This document shows, piece after piece, positions 32,987-43,245 of a DNA stretch of 64,000 bases (the stretch's first letter is position 1; the number at the start of each line of letters is the position of its first letter). Source of the stretch: Kordia sp050633145 (GTDB lineage: Bacteria; Bacteroidota; Bacteroidia; Flavobacteriales; Flavobacteriaceae); NCBI RefSeq assembly GCF_050633145.1, contig NZ_JBOEFY010000020.1:160774-224773 (forward strand). Direction: 5' to 3'. A program made the translations under genes and the position numbers. Under the pieces are notes generated by a model. It had not been told where the DNA came from. It was given only the letters and a program-made list of their open reading frames with translations, and searched no databases.

Positions 32987-35023
32987 ATGACGGAAGAAAC
33001 AAAATCACTCAATTTTATTGAGCATATCATTGAGGAAGATTTGGCCAATGGAATGTCTGCAAACAATTTACGTTTCCGATTTCCACCTGAGCCAAACGGG
33101 TATTTGCATATCGGACACACCAAAGCTATTGGAATTAGTTTCGGTTTGGGCGAAAAGTACAATGCACCTGTAAATCTTCGTTTCGATGATACAAATCCTG
33201 CCAAAGAAGAGCAGGAATATGTAGACGCGATTAAAAAAGATATTTCTTGGCTTGGTTATCAATGGGCTAACGAATGCTACTCTTCCGATTATTTTCAACA
33301 ATTATACGATTGGACAGTTCAATTAATCAAAGAAGGTAAAGCCTATGTAGATTCGCAATCTTCAGAAGAAATGGCGAAACAAAAAGGAACGCCAACAGAA
33401 GTAGGAACCAATAGTCCGTTTAGAGACAGAAGTCCAGAAGAAAATTTAGACTTATTCCAACGCATGAAAAATGGCGAATTTAAAGCTGGAACACATGTAT
33501 TGCGCGCTAAAATTGATATGGAAGATCCAAACATGTTAATGCGTGATCCATTGATGTACAGAATTTTATACGCACATCATCATAGAACTGGAAACGAATG
33601 GTGTATTTACCCAATGTATGATTGGACACATGGAGAAAGTGATTACATTGAACAAATTTCACACTCATTATGTTCCTTAGAATTTAAACCACATAGAAAA
33701 CTCTATAATTGGTTCAAAGAGAACGTATTTGAATACAGTAAAGAACAATATCCATTTCAACCAAAACAACGTGAATTTGCACGCTTAAACCTAAGTTACA
33801 CCATAATGAGTAAACGTAAATTACTCAAACTGGTAGAAGAAAACTTAGTTTCTGGTTGGGACGATCCACGAATGCCTACTATTTCTGGCTTACGCCGAAG
33901 AGGTTATACGCCAGCAGCTATCCGAAAGTTTGTAGATACAGTTGGTGTTGCTAAGCGCGAAAATGTAATCGATGTATCGCTGTTAGAATTTTGCATTCGT
34001 GAAGATTTAAACAAAACGGCCAATCGTGTCATGGCAGTTTTAAACCCTGTTAAATTAGTCATTACCAATTATCCAGAAGGAAAAGTGGAAATGCTTGAAG
34101 CAGAAAACAATCCAGAAGATGCTAATTCAGGAAACCATGAAGTTCCTTTCTCAAGAGAATTATACATTGAACGTGAGGATTTCAAAGAAGATGCAAGCAG
34201 TAAGTTTTTTAGACTAACTCTTGGAAAAGAAGTACGTCTTAAAAATGCATACATTATCAAAGGAGAAAGTGTGGTAAAAGATGCAGATGGAAATATCACA
34301 GAAATTCACTGTACACATGACACTGATAGTTTAAGCGGAAGCGGAACAGAAGCTAGTGTACGTAAAGTAAAAGGTACATTACATTGGGTTTCTATTGCAC
34401 ATGCAATGCAAGCTGAGGTTCGTGTATACGATCGTTTGTTCTCTGATGAAGCACCAGATAGCCACAAAGACAAAGACTTTATGGAATTTGTAAACCCAGA
34501 TTCACTCAAAGTGGTAAATGCCTTTGTAGAACCGTATTTAAAAGAAGCAAAAATTGGAGATCGTTTTCAATTTCAACGTTTGGGATACTTTTGTATAGAT
34601 GAAGATACAAGCGATGAAAAATTGATTTTCAACAAAACGGTAGGTTTACGCGATACTTGGGCGAAGCAAAAGCCAAAACCACAGCAAAATCAACCAAAAC
34701 AGCAACAAAACCAGCAACAATCAACGAGACCAGCGATAGAAGAAATAAAGAAATTAGGTAAAAAATATACCAATCTTCCAGAAGAAAAACAGCAACTTAC
34801 AAAAGCTAAAATTCAAGAATTAGCTATGAAAGTTCCGTATGAAGATTTAGAACCTTTATTTGCGACGGCAGCTAAGAAAGCTGGAACGCGAATTGCGGCT
34901 ATGATTACCTTAGGTGTTTTGTTGAAAAAAGGACAAGAACGCAATGGAAACATTGATGAATTCATAGAAAAAGCATTAAATGACAAGAACGAATTGTTGG
35001 TAGCAGAAGCACAACAAGTATAA
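32987..35023 (+). CDS. glnS: Glutaminyl-tRNA synthetase with C-terminal extension
   Basis: This 678-aa class I synthetase charges tRNA-Gln directly. It has FRFPPEPNGYLHIGHTKAI (HIGH, about 28-46), the KMSKS equivalent IMSKRKLLKLVEE (about 270), and the C-terminal beta-barrels typical of GlnRS. The family core is about 555 residues. Here a Q/P-rich linker (QQNQPKQQQNQQQS) is followed by an extra helical domain of about 95 residues (EEIKKLGKKYTNLPEEKQQL, IAAMITLGVLLKKGQERNGN). It may aid tRNA binding (inference). It has its own promoter and terminator. Confidence 0.95.
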   Translation: MTEETKSLNFIEHIIEEDLANGMSANNLRFRFPPEPNGYLHIGHTKAIGISFGLGEKYNAPVNLRFDDTNPAKEEQEYVDAIKKDISWLGYQWANECYSSDYFQQLYDWTVQLIKEGKAYVDSQSSEEMAKQKGTPTEVGTNSPFRDRSPEENLDLFQRMKNGEFKAGTHVLRAKIDMEDPNMLMRDPLMYRILYAHHHRTGNEWCIYPMYDWTHGESDYIEQISHSLCSLEFKPHRKLYNWFKENVFEYSKEQYPFQPKQREFARLNLSYTIMSKRKLLKLVEENLVSGWDDPRMPTISGLRRRGYTPAAIRKFVDTVGVAKRENVIDVSLLEFCIREDLNKTANRVMAVLNPVKLVITNYPEGKVEMLEAENNPEDANSGNHEVPFSRELYIEREDFKEDASSKFFRLTLGKEVRLKNAYIIKGESVVKDADGNITEIHCTHDTDSLSGSGTEASVRKVKGTLHWVSIAHAMQAEVRVYDRLFSDEAPDSHKDKDFMEFVNPDSLKVVNAFVEPYLKEAKIGDRFQFQRLGYFCIDEDTSDEKLIFNKTVGLRDTWAKQKPKPQQNQPKQQQNQQQSTRPAIEEIKKLGKKYTNLPEEKQQLTKAKIQELAMKVPYEDLEPLFATAAKKAGTRIAAMITLGVLLKKGQERNGNIDEFIEKALNDKNELLVAEAQQV

Positions 35024-35046
35024 TATAAAATTCAAATAATAATTTT

Positions 35047-35076
35047 AAAAAGACTGTACGTTAGTATGGTCTTTTT
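35047..35076 (+). terminator. Terminator after glnS
   Basis: AAAAGACtGTAC pairs with GTATgGTCTTTT with minor mismatches around a short loop, followed by TTT. Confidence 0.65.
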
Positions 35077-35568
35077 TTATGCGATATAATAACTTAAAAT
35101 AGATTTTTGCATAACAATAACCTTCACTTCTACTCTATTTTTAACACAAATAATCACAAAACACACCTGGAATGTGATATACAAATTCAGTTAAAAACGA
35201 TTAAAGACAATGTTTTCATTTATACAGTAAATTAATTCTTAATAAATAGTGAAGACACCTAAGTAATAAAAAAACATTCAAAAAAATGTGGTGACTCCTA
35301 GTTTAAAAGAAAATCAAGTGAAATAGAAGCTAAAAATCATGAAACTCTTTCAAATAAAAAGCGCATGATTAAGAAAATAAATAATGCTAATAACCTAAAA
35401 TTGATATAGATAAAACAGGCTTATCCTCAAAAATGTTAACATTTTTTTGCTAACTTATCATTATATTGCCTGCTAATTACATTTTTCACAAAAAATTATC
35501 ATCAATATAATGTTGATAATGCACGAAAAAATATTTAGACCCTATACTAAACATAATTAAAAATTGTT
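35077..35568. other. Long AT-rich spacer upstream of the subtilisin gene
   Basis: No gene, clear repeat or RNA is visible. The last 150 bp, with TTTTTTGCTAAC near 35445, presumably carry the promoter of the secreted protease. I cannot define its elements. Confidence 0.4.
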
Positions 35569-38500
35569 ATGAAAAAAATTACTCTAGCAAAGAGCTTCCC
35601 AAGCTCTTTTATGCTTATGTTAATAGCAGTAATCTTCTTGAATTGTACGGTAGCATCTGCTCAAAGTACAATATACTTCCAAGATGAGGTGATTACAATG
35701 CCAAATAACATAGCTTCATTTAATTGGGATTCAATGCCTGAAACTGCAAAATATAATAATGGATACTTTGCTTGGGCACATTTTAGTCAAACACCAACAC
35801 AGGATATTCAAGATCAGTTTGCACAAAGAAACCTTAAACTTATTGAGTATTTCCCTCATCAAACGTATTTAGTGTATTTGCCAGAAAACACACAAATTTC
35901 GTACTTACAACAATCAGGAATTGTTTCTATCATTCCAATAGAGAACAACTTTAAAAAATCAACAGACATTAAGCTTAATAACATTGGCGATCATGCGATG
36001 GAAGGAAACAATATCGTTGTGATGTTAGAGTATTATGACTTTATTGATAGGAGTTATGTACAAAGAGAACTTTCAAAAATAAACGCTGTTGTTGTTAAGA
36101 AAGCTTATGGAAACAGGAACCATTTAGAAGTGGCTATTCCACAAAACCAAATGGATGCTGTGGTATCAAAGTCATTTGTAAAATGGGTAGAATTAATTCC
36201 AGAAGCACCAGTATTTCAAGATCTTAGAGGTAGAAGCTTACATAGATCTTCAAACTTGGACACACAAACACCAACAGGAAGAAACTATACAGGAGCCGGA
36301 ATTGGACTGTTAGTTCGTGATGACGGAGTTGTAGGACGACATATTGACTTTCAGGGAAGACTTGAAAACCCAATTACAGCAAATGGTGGTACGCATGCTG
36401 ATGGAGTTTCTGGAATTATGACAGGAGCTGGAAATTTGGATCCAACAAATAGAGGAATGGCTGTGGGAAGTGACTTTTATACAACTGATGCAATTAATGA
36501 TATTACTGCACTTTCATTTACGGACAACGCAACTGTTACACTCGTTAATAATGGAGATGTACAAATTACTAACAACTCTTACGGAACAGGTTGTAATGAT
36601 GGTTATGATGGCTTAGGAAGAGCAGTTGATCAATTTGCAGAAAATAACCAAACGGTTTTACACGTATTCGCTGCTGGAAACTCAGGAGCTGATAACTGCG
36701 GATATGGAGCAGGAGCAGGATGGGGAAACATTGGTGGAGGAGCTAATGAATCGAAAAATACAATTGCAACAGCAAATACGTTTTTTAACGGACAGTTAGT
36801 AGGCTCAAGTAGTAGAGGACCTGCAGCTGATGGACGTATAAAACCAGATATTAGTGCACACGGTCAAGGTCAAATATCTACAACAGAAGATAACGGATAT
36901 CAATCATTTGGTGGTACATCGGGAGCATCACCAGGAATTGCTGGAGTTGCTGCTCAGTTATACGAAGCATATACTATTTTAAATGGTGGCGCATTACCAG
37001 AATCGGCATTAATCAAAGCTGCATTGTTAAATACGGCAACTGACTATGGAAATACTGGACCTGACTTTAGTTTTGGTTGGGGAATGATAAACGGATTAAG
37101 AGCTGCAATGCTTCTTGAAGAAGGACGTTACTTAGATAGTTCAATTTCACAAGGAGGAAGTAACGATCATTCTATTACAGTGCCTGCAAATACAAGCGAA
37201 GTTCGTTTTATGGTATATTGGAACGATGCACCAGCGGCAGCAAATGCTTCACCAGCATTGGTAAACGATTTAGATTTAATAGTAACTGACCCAGGTAGTA
37301 CAACACACCAACCTTGGATTTTAGATACAACGCCAAATGCTGCATTCTTAAACACTCCTGCAACTACAGGAACTGATCGATTAAACAATGTAGAGCAAGT
37401 TTTAATCTCGAACCCAGCAGCAGGAACTTACAACATTAATATTGCAGGATTCAACGTTCCTATGGGACCTCAAAAATATTATATAGTATATGAAATTATT
37501 ACTGACGGAATTACATTAACATACCCAATTGGTGGTGAAAAATTAATTGCAGGAGCTCAAACAATTGTTCATTGGGATTCAAAAAATGCAGTAAATAATA
37601 ATCAAATAGAACTTTCTGAAGATAATGGAGCTACTTGGACAAGCTTAGCAACATTACCACCAACATTAAGAAATTATACATGGAATGTTCCTAATAACTT
37701 AGCTTCTGGAGAATGTTTACTAAGAATTACGAATGGTACATTTACAGACCAATCAACAGCTTTTTCTGCAGTAAGAAGAGTTTCAGGAGTAGGTATTTCA
37801 CAAGTATGTCCAGACGAAACAACAATAACTTGGACAGCGGTTTCAGGCGCAACTTCGTATGATGTATACATATTAGGAGAAAAATATATGGAAGTAGTAG
37901 AAACTTCAACTACAAATTCAGCAACAATTGTAATTCCAGAGCCATTAGACCCACTTTGGGTATCAGTAACTGCCAAAGGTGGAAATGGATGGGAATCAGA
38001 ACGATCTAACGCTGTAACTGTGAACCAAGGAAACGGTGGATTATTTGGTTGTCCATTAGCTAAAGATTTAGCAGTAACAACGATTCATAATACAGAAAGT
38101 GATTTTGATAAACTTTGTAATACAGATCCAATTATTATTTCTGCAGATTTAGATAATCAAGGTACAGACCCACAGTCTAACTTTACAGTTTCATATCAAG
38201 TAGGTTCAGAACCAATAGTTAATGAAACTTATACAGCGACATTGGCTGTAGGAGCATTAGATACGTATGTTTTTACAACTCCAGCTACTTTAACGACAAA
38301 CGGAGATACTACATTGCGTGTATGGACTTCATTAGCAGGTGATGAGTTTGCAAATAATAATGAACAAACATTTAACTTTAATGCACTCATAAGTGGGACT
38401 GCCATAAACTTCCATGAAGATTTTGAAACAGTTAGTGTAATACCTGAAGAGTGGACTATTAGAAATTTTGATAATGCACTTACTTGGATTTCAGCAACAA

Positions 38501-39201
38501 ATATTACTGGAATCGATGGAAATCCTACACAAGCGATTTTTGTAGATGCATTCAATTATAATGGTGCAATAGGGCAACAAGATTGGTTAATAACTGAATA
38601 TTTTGATCTAACTTCTGTTACAGATGCTACCTTAATGTTTGATTTATCTAAAGCACAATTTAATGCTACACAACAAGACGATTTACGTATTGATATTTCT
38701 ACCGATTGTGGAGCAACGTATACACAAATCTATTTTAAAGATGCAGCAGATTTAGCAACAGTTCCAAATACAACAAATCAATGGATACCAACAGCTGCTT
38801 CACATTGGAGAACAGAAACGGTTAATTTAGATGCATATATAGGAAACAATATTTTATTAAGATTTGCACATGTTAATGGTTTTGGTAACTCTACTTATAT
38901 TGATAATATTAAAGTAGAAACAACATTATCAGTAGGTGAAAATACATTAGAAAGAGCAATTTCTATGTATCCAAATCCAGCAAAAAGTAATGTAGATGTC
39001 GTAATTAATACTACAATTGGAAATACGTACGAAATTGAATTGCTAAATAGCATCGGACAAACAATTACAAAAACTAAAGAAACACGTTTTAATGCAAGAG
39101 CACAACAAAAACTAGATGTTTCTAAATACGGAACAGGATTATACTTTGTAAAAATTACTGTAGGAAATCAAACCGTAACAAAAAAGTTGATTGTAAACTA
39201 A
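35569..39201 (+). CDS. Secreted subtilisin-like S8 serine protease with T9SS sorting domain
   Basis: This 1210-aa protein has a signal peptide (about 1-32, ending ASAQ) and a prodomain-like region. The S8 catalytic domain (about 235-510) has Asp in LLVRDDGVVGRHIDFQGR, His in GGTHADGVSGIM, Asn in FAAGNSGADN and Ser in GGTSGASPGIAGVAA. It then has a beta-sandwich starting YPIGGEKLIAGAQTIVHW, a fibronectin-III-like domain (ETTITWTAVSGATSYDVYIL), a jelly-roll domain of the choice-of-anchor type (FHEDFETVSVIPEEWTIRNF), and a C-terminal T9SS type A domain (MYPNPAKSNVDVVI to TKKLIVN). It is secreted through the Por system to degrade extracellular protein. It has its own terminator. Confidence 0.95.
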   Translation: MKKITLAKSFPSSFMLMLIAVIFLNCTVASAQSTIYFQDEVITMPNNIASFNWDSMPETAKYNNGYFAWAHFSQTPTQDIQDQFAQRNLKLIEYFPHQTYLVYLPENTQISYLQQSGIVSIIPIENNFKKSTDIKLNNIGDHAMEGNNIVVMLEYYDFIDRSYVQRELSKINAVVVKKAYGNRNHLEVAIPQNQMDAVVSKSFVKWVELIPEAPVFQDLRGRSLHRSSNLDTQTPTGRNYTGAGIGLLVRDDGVVGRHIDFQGRLENPITANGGTHADGVSGIMTGAGNLDPTNRGMAVGSDFYTTDAINDITALSFTDNATVTLVNNGDVQITNNSYGTGCNDGYDGLGRAVDQFAENNQTVLHVFAAGNSGADNCGYGAGAGWGNIGGGANESKNTIATANTFFNGQLVGSSSRGPAADGRIKPDISAHGQGQISTTEDNGYQSFGGTSGASPGIAGVAAQLYEAYTILNGGALPESALIKAALLNTATDYGNTGPDFSFGWGMINGLRAAMLLEEGRYLDSSISQGGSNDHSITVPANTSEVRFMVYWNDAPAAANASPALVNDLDLIVTDPGSTTHQPWILDTTPNAAFLNTPATTGTDRLNNVEQVLISNPAAGTYNINIAGFNVPMGPQKYYIVYEIITDGITLTYPIGGEKLIAGAQTIVHWDSKNAVNNNQIELSEDNGATWTSLATLPPTLRNYTWNVPNNLASGECLLRITNGTFTDQSTAFSAVRRVSGVGISQVCPDETTITWTAVSGATSYDVYILGEKYMEVVETSTTNSATIVIPEPLDPLWVSVTAKGGNGWESERSNAVTVNQGNGGLFGCPLAKDLAVTTIHNTESDFDKLCNTDPIIISADLDNQGTDPQSNFTVSYQVGSEPIVNETYTATLAVGALDTYVFTTPATLTTNGDTTLRVWTSLAGDEFANNNEQTFNFNALISGTAINFHEDFETVSVIPEEWTIRNFDNALTWISATNITGIDGNPTQAIFVDAFNYNGAIGQQDWLITEYFDLTSVTDATLMFDLSKAQFNATQQDDLRIDISTDCGATYTQIYFKDAADLATVPNTTNQWIPTAASHWRTETVNLDAYIGNNILLRFAHVNGFGNSTYIDNIKVETTLSVGENTLERAISMYPNPAKSNVDVVINTTIGNTYEIELLNSIGQTITKTKETRFNARAQQKLDVSKYGTGLYFVKITVGNQTVTKKLIVN

Positions 39202-39230
39202 AAGAGAAACACCAATCCAACCATAATAAA

Positions 39231-39262
39231 AGATCCTGAGAATAATTGCATTCTCGGGATTT
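39231..39262 (+). terminator. Terminator after the subtilisin gene
   Basis: GATCCTGAGAAT and ATTCTCgGGAT(T) pair around AATTGC, followed by a run of T's. Confidence 0.7.
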
Positions 39263-39469
39263 TTTTTTGCTTGAAAATCAAGTATAAATTTTAATGATGT
39301 ATTCCTGAAAAATGATCTAAAATATTTATTAAAAACAAGCTTCTTAGAAGCGTTTTTACGAACATAAAATAAACTTGAAACTACTTTGTTTATTTGATAA
39401 AGAACTATGCTGAAAACCACCTAAAAATAGAAAACAGTGAAGTTGAGGTGAACTTTGTGCAAATCTTAT

Positions 39470-40153
39470 CTAAGAATTCAAAATTTGCTGTAAAACCTCC
39501 TTTTTCAGTCGTACACTAATCGGAATTTTATGCGTGCCAATTAAAATTTGATTTCCTGTAATTTCAGAAACTTGTGCTTTGGAAACCAAATACGATTTAT
39601 GTGTTTGTATAAAAAACTGATTTGGCAATTCATCTCGCAATTGTTTCAAAGTTGTGTGTGTAATAATAGTTTCAGAAGTCGTTACAATTTTCACATAATT
39701 CTGCATCGCTTCTACAAATAGAATTTCATCGATCTTAATTTTTTTGAGCGATTTATCACTCTTCACAAAAAAGACTTCTTCATCTTCGGTCGTTTTAGTC
39801 AAACGATAGGCTTTATTCACAGCTTGCAAAAAACGTTCAAACGAAATGGGTTTTACTAAATAATCAATTACTTCATACGAAAAACTCTCTAATGCATATT
39901 GTGGATACGCAGTTGTCATCACTACGAGTGGAGAAGAGGTTAAACTTTTCAACCAATCCAATCCAGATACAATAGGCATATTAATATCCAGAAACATTAA
40001 ATCTACAGTTTGTTTATGTAAAATTTCATTTGCTTGCAATGCATTTTTACACACGCCAACTACATTCAAAAAGGAAATATCATTGCAATAGGTTTGCAAG
40101 CCTTTTCGAGCTAATGGTTCATCGTCAATAATAATACAGTTTAGTACTTGCAT
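39470..40153 (-). CDS. LytTR family response regulator
   Basis: This 227-aa protein has an N-terminal receiver domain (phospho-acceptor Asp in DLMFLDINMPIVSG, Lys in YLVKPISFERFL) and a C-terminal LytTR DNA-binding domain (FVKSDKSLKKIKIDEILFVE, FIQTHKSYLVSKAQVSEI). It regulates genes in response to the histidine kinase encoded immediately upstream. The two genes overlap by 13 bp. Targets are unknown. Confidence 0.93.
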   Translation of the reverse strand: MQVLNCIIIDDEPLARKGLQTYCNDISFLNVVGVCKNALQANEILHKQTVDLMFLDINMPIVSGLDWLKSLTSSPLVVMTTAYPQYALESFSYEVIDYLVKPISFERFLQAVNKAYRLTKTTEDEEVFFVKSDKSLKKIKIDEILFVEAMQNYVKIVTTSETIITHTTLKQLRDELPNQFFIQTHKSYLVSKAQVSEITGNQILIGTHKIPISVRLKKEVLQQILNS

Positions 40154-41196
40154 GAAATATCAATAATTAAATCTACATGATAAAAAGTAGGTTTTTCTGT
40201 AATAGTTAATGTATGTTTTTTAGGATATAAAAGCGCCAATCTTCGTTGTACATTTTGCAAACCAACGCCGCCAACTGCTATTTGTTGTACTGTTGTATCG
40301 GTAGTATTTTTTACGGATAAAACTATTTTTTGCTCCGATTCTTTGATGTCAATTACAATGCTATTTTTTTCAGCTTCATCATGATGACTAATATGTTTGA
40401 AGGCATTTTCAATAAATGGAGTCAGCAACAATGGCGCAATTTTTAACGAAGCATGTTCATAATTGATGGTATGTTCTAATGAAATATCGTCGCCTTTTCG
40501 AATGGCTTCCAAACGGATATACTGCAACACATAATCTAGTTCTTTCTCTAACGGAATAAACGCTTCACTACTTTCATACAATTGATAACGCAACAAATCT
40601 GAAAATTGTACCAACGTATCTTTTGCTAAGGTATTATTACTACCAATTAAATGATACACACTATTAATTCCGTTAAATAAAAAGTGCGGATTTAACTGTG
40701 CTTTTAAATACTTCAATTCAGTTTGATGTGTCTCTTTTAATAACTCTTGTTTGGCGCGTTCTGCATTTCGGTATTCAAACAAAAAGCGATACAAAAACCC
40801 AAAAGCACTATATAAAATGTGAAAAAATAAATTCTGAATAGATACTGCAAAAGTCACAAGTAACAAAGATGTTCCAGGAGCAAGCAAATTATAATGTGAA
40901 GCAACTCTGGCATCTAAGTAACTTTCCACAAAAGTGATTCCCAACAACAAAAGCAATGAATAACTCCAAAACTTCAACTTTTTACGTTTGATAAAAAAAG
41001 CAGGAACCAACCAAAAAACTTGAACATAACACAAAAACGCGTTAAAAAACATTCCATAACTATACACAACACCAAGCGAGCCTGAATCATTATCAAATCC
41101 CATCCAAGTCAAATTCCCTTTGGTGACGTATAAATAATTCACGATCCAAAAAGCAAGATGTCCTAAAATTAATATGTATAGTTTTATTTTTGACAT
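40141..41196 (-). CDS. LytS/YehU-type sensor histidine kinase
   Basis: This protein of about 351 aa has an N-terminal membrane part of four to five helices (LYILILGHLAFWIVNYLYV onwards) and a His_kinase domain. The phospho-acceptor region is LKAQLNPHFLFNGINSVYHL, and the ATPase part is IAPLLLTPFIENAFKHI with GGVGLQNVQRRLALLYPKK. It forms a two-component pair with the downstream LytTR regulator. I prefer ATG 41196 (MSKIKLYI) over an upstream start at 41223. Confidence 0.92.
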   Translation of the reverse strand: MSKIKLYILILGHLAFWIVNYLYVTKGNLTWMGFDNDSGSLGVVYSYGMFFNAFLCYVQVFWLVPAFFIKRKKLKFWSYSLLLLLGITFVESYLDARVASHYNLLAPGTSLLLVTFAVSIQNLFFHILYSAFGFLYRFLFEYRNAERAKQELLKETHQTELKYLKAQLNPHFLFNGINSVYHLIGSNNTLAKDTLVQFSDLLRYQLYESSEAFIPLEKELDYVLQYIRLEAIRKGDDISLEHTINYEHASLKIAPLLLTPFIENAFKHISHHDEAEKNSIVIDIKESEQKIVLSVKNTTDTTVQQIAVGGVGLQNVQRRLALLYPKKHTLTITEKPTFYHVDLIIDISCKY

Positions 41197-41267
41197 GGTC
41201 TTAAAAATAATATGAAACGTCATTCTGAATCAAGTTCAGTTTGACGAACTTTTGACTTTTAAAAAAG

Positions 41268-42374
41268 CTACAAAAGCTCAATCAAAGTAAAACATAAATT
41301 ATCAATTTTTGGATTTTGCGGACTAAAAGCAGAAACATTTGTTAAAAGCATAACGGCTTTTTTATTTTTTTTATCAATAATCATACAGGATGAATATCCG
41401 CCAGTTCCACCATTGTGAAACAATACTGTTTTCCCTTCTTTTGTAATAATATGCCAACCCAAACCTACTTGAACCATTTCGTTTACGTCGATAGTTGCTT
41501 GTTGAGGTAAATTATAAACAGCATCTTCTTTAAAGTTCTTACGGATAAATTTCGCCATATCAACTACATTCGATTTCATTCCACCAGCACCAACAAGTGC
41601 ATCTGTAAAATCCCAATTGGAATTTTCTGTACCATCAGCTTTCAAACCTTTGACTAATTGAGATTGATCTACTTTTGATAAAAGAGTAGTGGTATTGTTC
41701 ATTTTCAACGGTTTCAAAATCTGTTCTTGCAACAAATCTTCGTATGACTTCTTTGTTTTTTCTGTTAAAATATACCCTAACAATCCTACGCCTAAGTTAG
41801 AATACGCACTTACTTTTCCAGGAGTATTATCTAAAGTTATTTCACTTTTCAAATACGAATGCAACATGTCAACGGTATATTTTTTATATGGATTAGCCAT
41901 GTTTTCTTGTAATAGCGGAAAGATGTTTTTTGGCAATCTTGGCAAACCTGAAGAATGATTGGAAAGCATTTTCAAGCTAATTTCGTTCGTTTTTTCGGGT
42001 GATTTTTCTATCGGAAATGGCAATACATCTACCAACTTATCATTCAGTTGAAGATTTCCTGCTTTAATTTGATGAGATAATAGGAGAGAAGTAAAGACTT
42101 TTGTATTGGAGCCAATTTCAAAAATCCCTGTTTTATTGTCAATACTTTGTAATGTATCGTTCTTGCGAATAACTCCAATATAATTTGTTTTTTCTCCATC
42201 AATCAAAGCGATAGAAAGTTGGGTATTATTTGGAAAAAACTCACTGTTTTCTGCAATGACTTTTCGTATTTCAGAAGACATCGTTGAAGCATCAATAGCG
42301 TTCACGACCTTTTCTTGCGAAAGCAATACTTGTGTACTTAGAAAAATAAGGAGTAAAAAAAATGTTCGTTTCAT
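41268..42374 (-). CDS. Serine beta-lactamase-like hydrolase, exported
   Basis: This 368-aa protein has a signal peptide (about 1-19). It is a class C beta-lactamase/DD-peptidase fold enzyme with the S-x-x-K motif at 89-92 (GSNTK), Y-S-N at 191-193 (YSNLG) and H-N-G-G near 337 (LFHNGGTGGYSS). LSNHSSGLPRLP is a typical segment before the Tyr motif. It could be a peptidase, esterase or beta-lactamase; the sequence alone does not decide. It is flanked by short dispersed repeats on both sides (41222-41250 and 42513-42625). Confidence 0.88.
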   Translation of the reverse strand: MKRTFFLLLIFLSTQVLLSQEKVVNAIDASTMSSEIRKVIAENSEFFPNNTQLSIALIDGEKTNYIGVIRKNDTLQSIDNKTGIFEIGSNTKVFTSLLLSHQIKAGNLQLNDKLVDVLPFPIEKSPEKTNEISLKMLSNHSSGLPRLPKNIFPLLQENMANPYKKYTVDMLHSYLKSEITLDNTPGKVSAYSNLGVGLLGYILTEKTKKSYEDLLQEQILKPLKMNNTTTLLSKVDQSQLVKGLKADGTENSNWDFTDALVGAGGMKSNVVDMAKFIRKNFKEDAVYNLPQQATIDVNEMVQVGLGWHIITKEGKTVLFHNGGTGGYSSCMIIDKKNKKAVMLLTNVSAFSPQNPKIDNLCFTLIELL

Positions 42375-42635
42375 GATGATTGTTTTTTTGATACTTCAAA
42401 ATAACCACATAAAACGAACACTATATAATTCGTTTGACGAACGTATACAAGTTTTTGATGAACGTCAGTGAAACTAAACTTTTGAGAAGCTTGTATTGAA
42501 CTTGATTCAATATCTAGGACGCACTCAAAGTTGTAAGTTGAACTGATTCTAATACAAATCAGGATCTTATTAAATGAATTTTCAATTGTTATGAGATTCT
42601 GAATCAAGTTCAGGATGACGCCTTCTAATAAACTT
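42375..42635. repeat. Intergenic spacer with dispersed repeats
   Basis: GAATCAAGTTCAGGATGACG (about 42601-42620) repeats TGAATCAAGTTCAGTTTGACG found at 41226-41246 on the other side of the hydrolase gene. GTAAGTTGAACTGAT near 42530 matches the 27635 element. No gene is supported. Confidence 0.4.
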
Positions 42636-43160
42636 TTATTCTTTAATATCTTTCATCTCTATAGTATTCTCAGGAATATCCAAAGAAGTCTTAAAATCTG
42701 GGAAATACGCAATAATTGTACCTGTATCTTTCATTTCTTTGGCTTCTACAAAGGTCCACTTTTTAGTAGCCTCATTATAAAAACCTAACATATAACTTGT
42801 TGAAGTAATACGCTTACCGTTCATTTTCATTACGTTGTAATTTTCTACATAACAACGATATTCTCCTTGTTCTTTTACAACATCAGAAACCGATTTCGTT
42901 TCTGCAATTTCATACGCAAAACCGTTGGCTTTCATTTGTGAAAATGTTGTTTTTAAGTATTCTTCCATGACATCTGCACCGCCAGCAGCATTTAAAATGT
43001 TTGGATGTGTATAGGTGAGTAAGGTTTTAAAGTCTTCTTTTAAAGTTGCATTACAAGCTGCTTGCGCATCTTTCATTGCACTTGATTTTAGTGCTTTTAT
43101 ATCTTGTGAAAATACCTGTGTAGCACAAAATACAAATAGGAGTAAAGTGATTTTTTTCAT
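42636..43160 (-). CDS. Exported NTF2-like hypothetical protein, 174 aa
   Basis: The signal peptide MKKITLLLFVFCATQVFSQ is followed by a domain with the feel of an NTF2-like/SnoaL fold (FKTLLTYTHPNILNAAGGAD, RCYVENYNVMKMNGKRITST, GFYNEATKKWTFVEAKEM). The closing Trp-x-Phe-x-Glu strand is typical of that fold. It is periplasmic. The function is unknown. It lies downstream of the stomatin-like gene but is separated from it by a terminator. Confidence 0.65.
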   Translation of the reverse strand: MKKITLLLFVFCATQVFSQDIKALKSSAMKDAQAACNATLKEDFKTLLTYTHPNILNAAGGADVMEEYLKTTFSQMKANGFAYEIAETKSVSDVVKEQGEYRCYVENYNVMKMNGKRITSTSYMLGFYNEATKKWTFVEAKEMKDTGTIIAYFPDFKTSLDIPENTIEMKDIKE

Positions 43161-43193
43161 GTTGATGGAGTGTTATATTTTTTAATATAATGC

Positions 43194-43226
43194 AAAAAAC
43201 CCAAAATCGTGCCATTTTGGGTTTTT
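43194..43226 (-). terminator. Terminator after the stomatin-like gene
   Basis: AAAAACCCAAAAT and ATTTTGGGTTTTT form a near-perfect stem around CGTGCC. On the minus strand it follows the stop at 43246. Confidence 0.85.
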
Positions 43227-43245
43227 ATATAAAAAGTGAGTTTAA

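Noticed and set aside
37674..38555. Two minus-strand frames of about 100 codons within the subtilisin gene
   Set aside because: Antisense shadows of a gene with full domain support.
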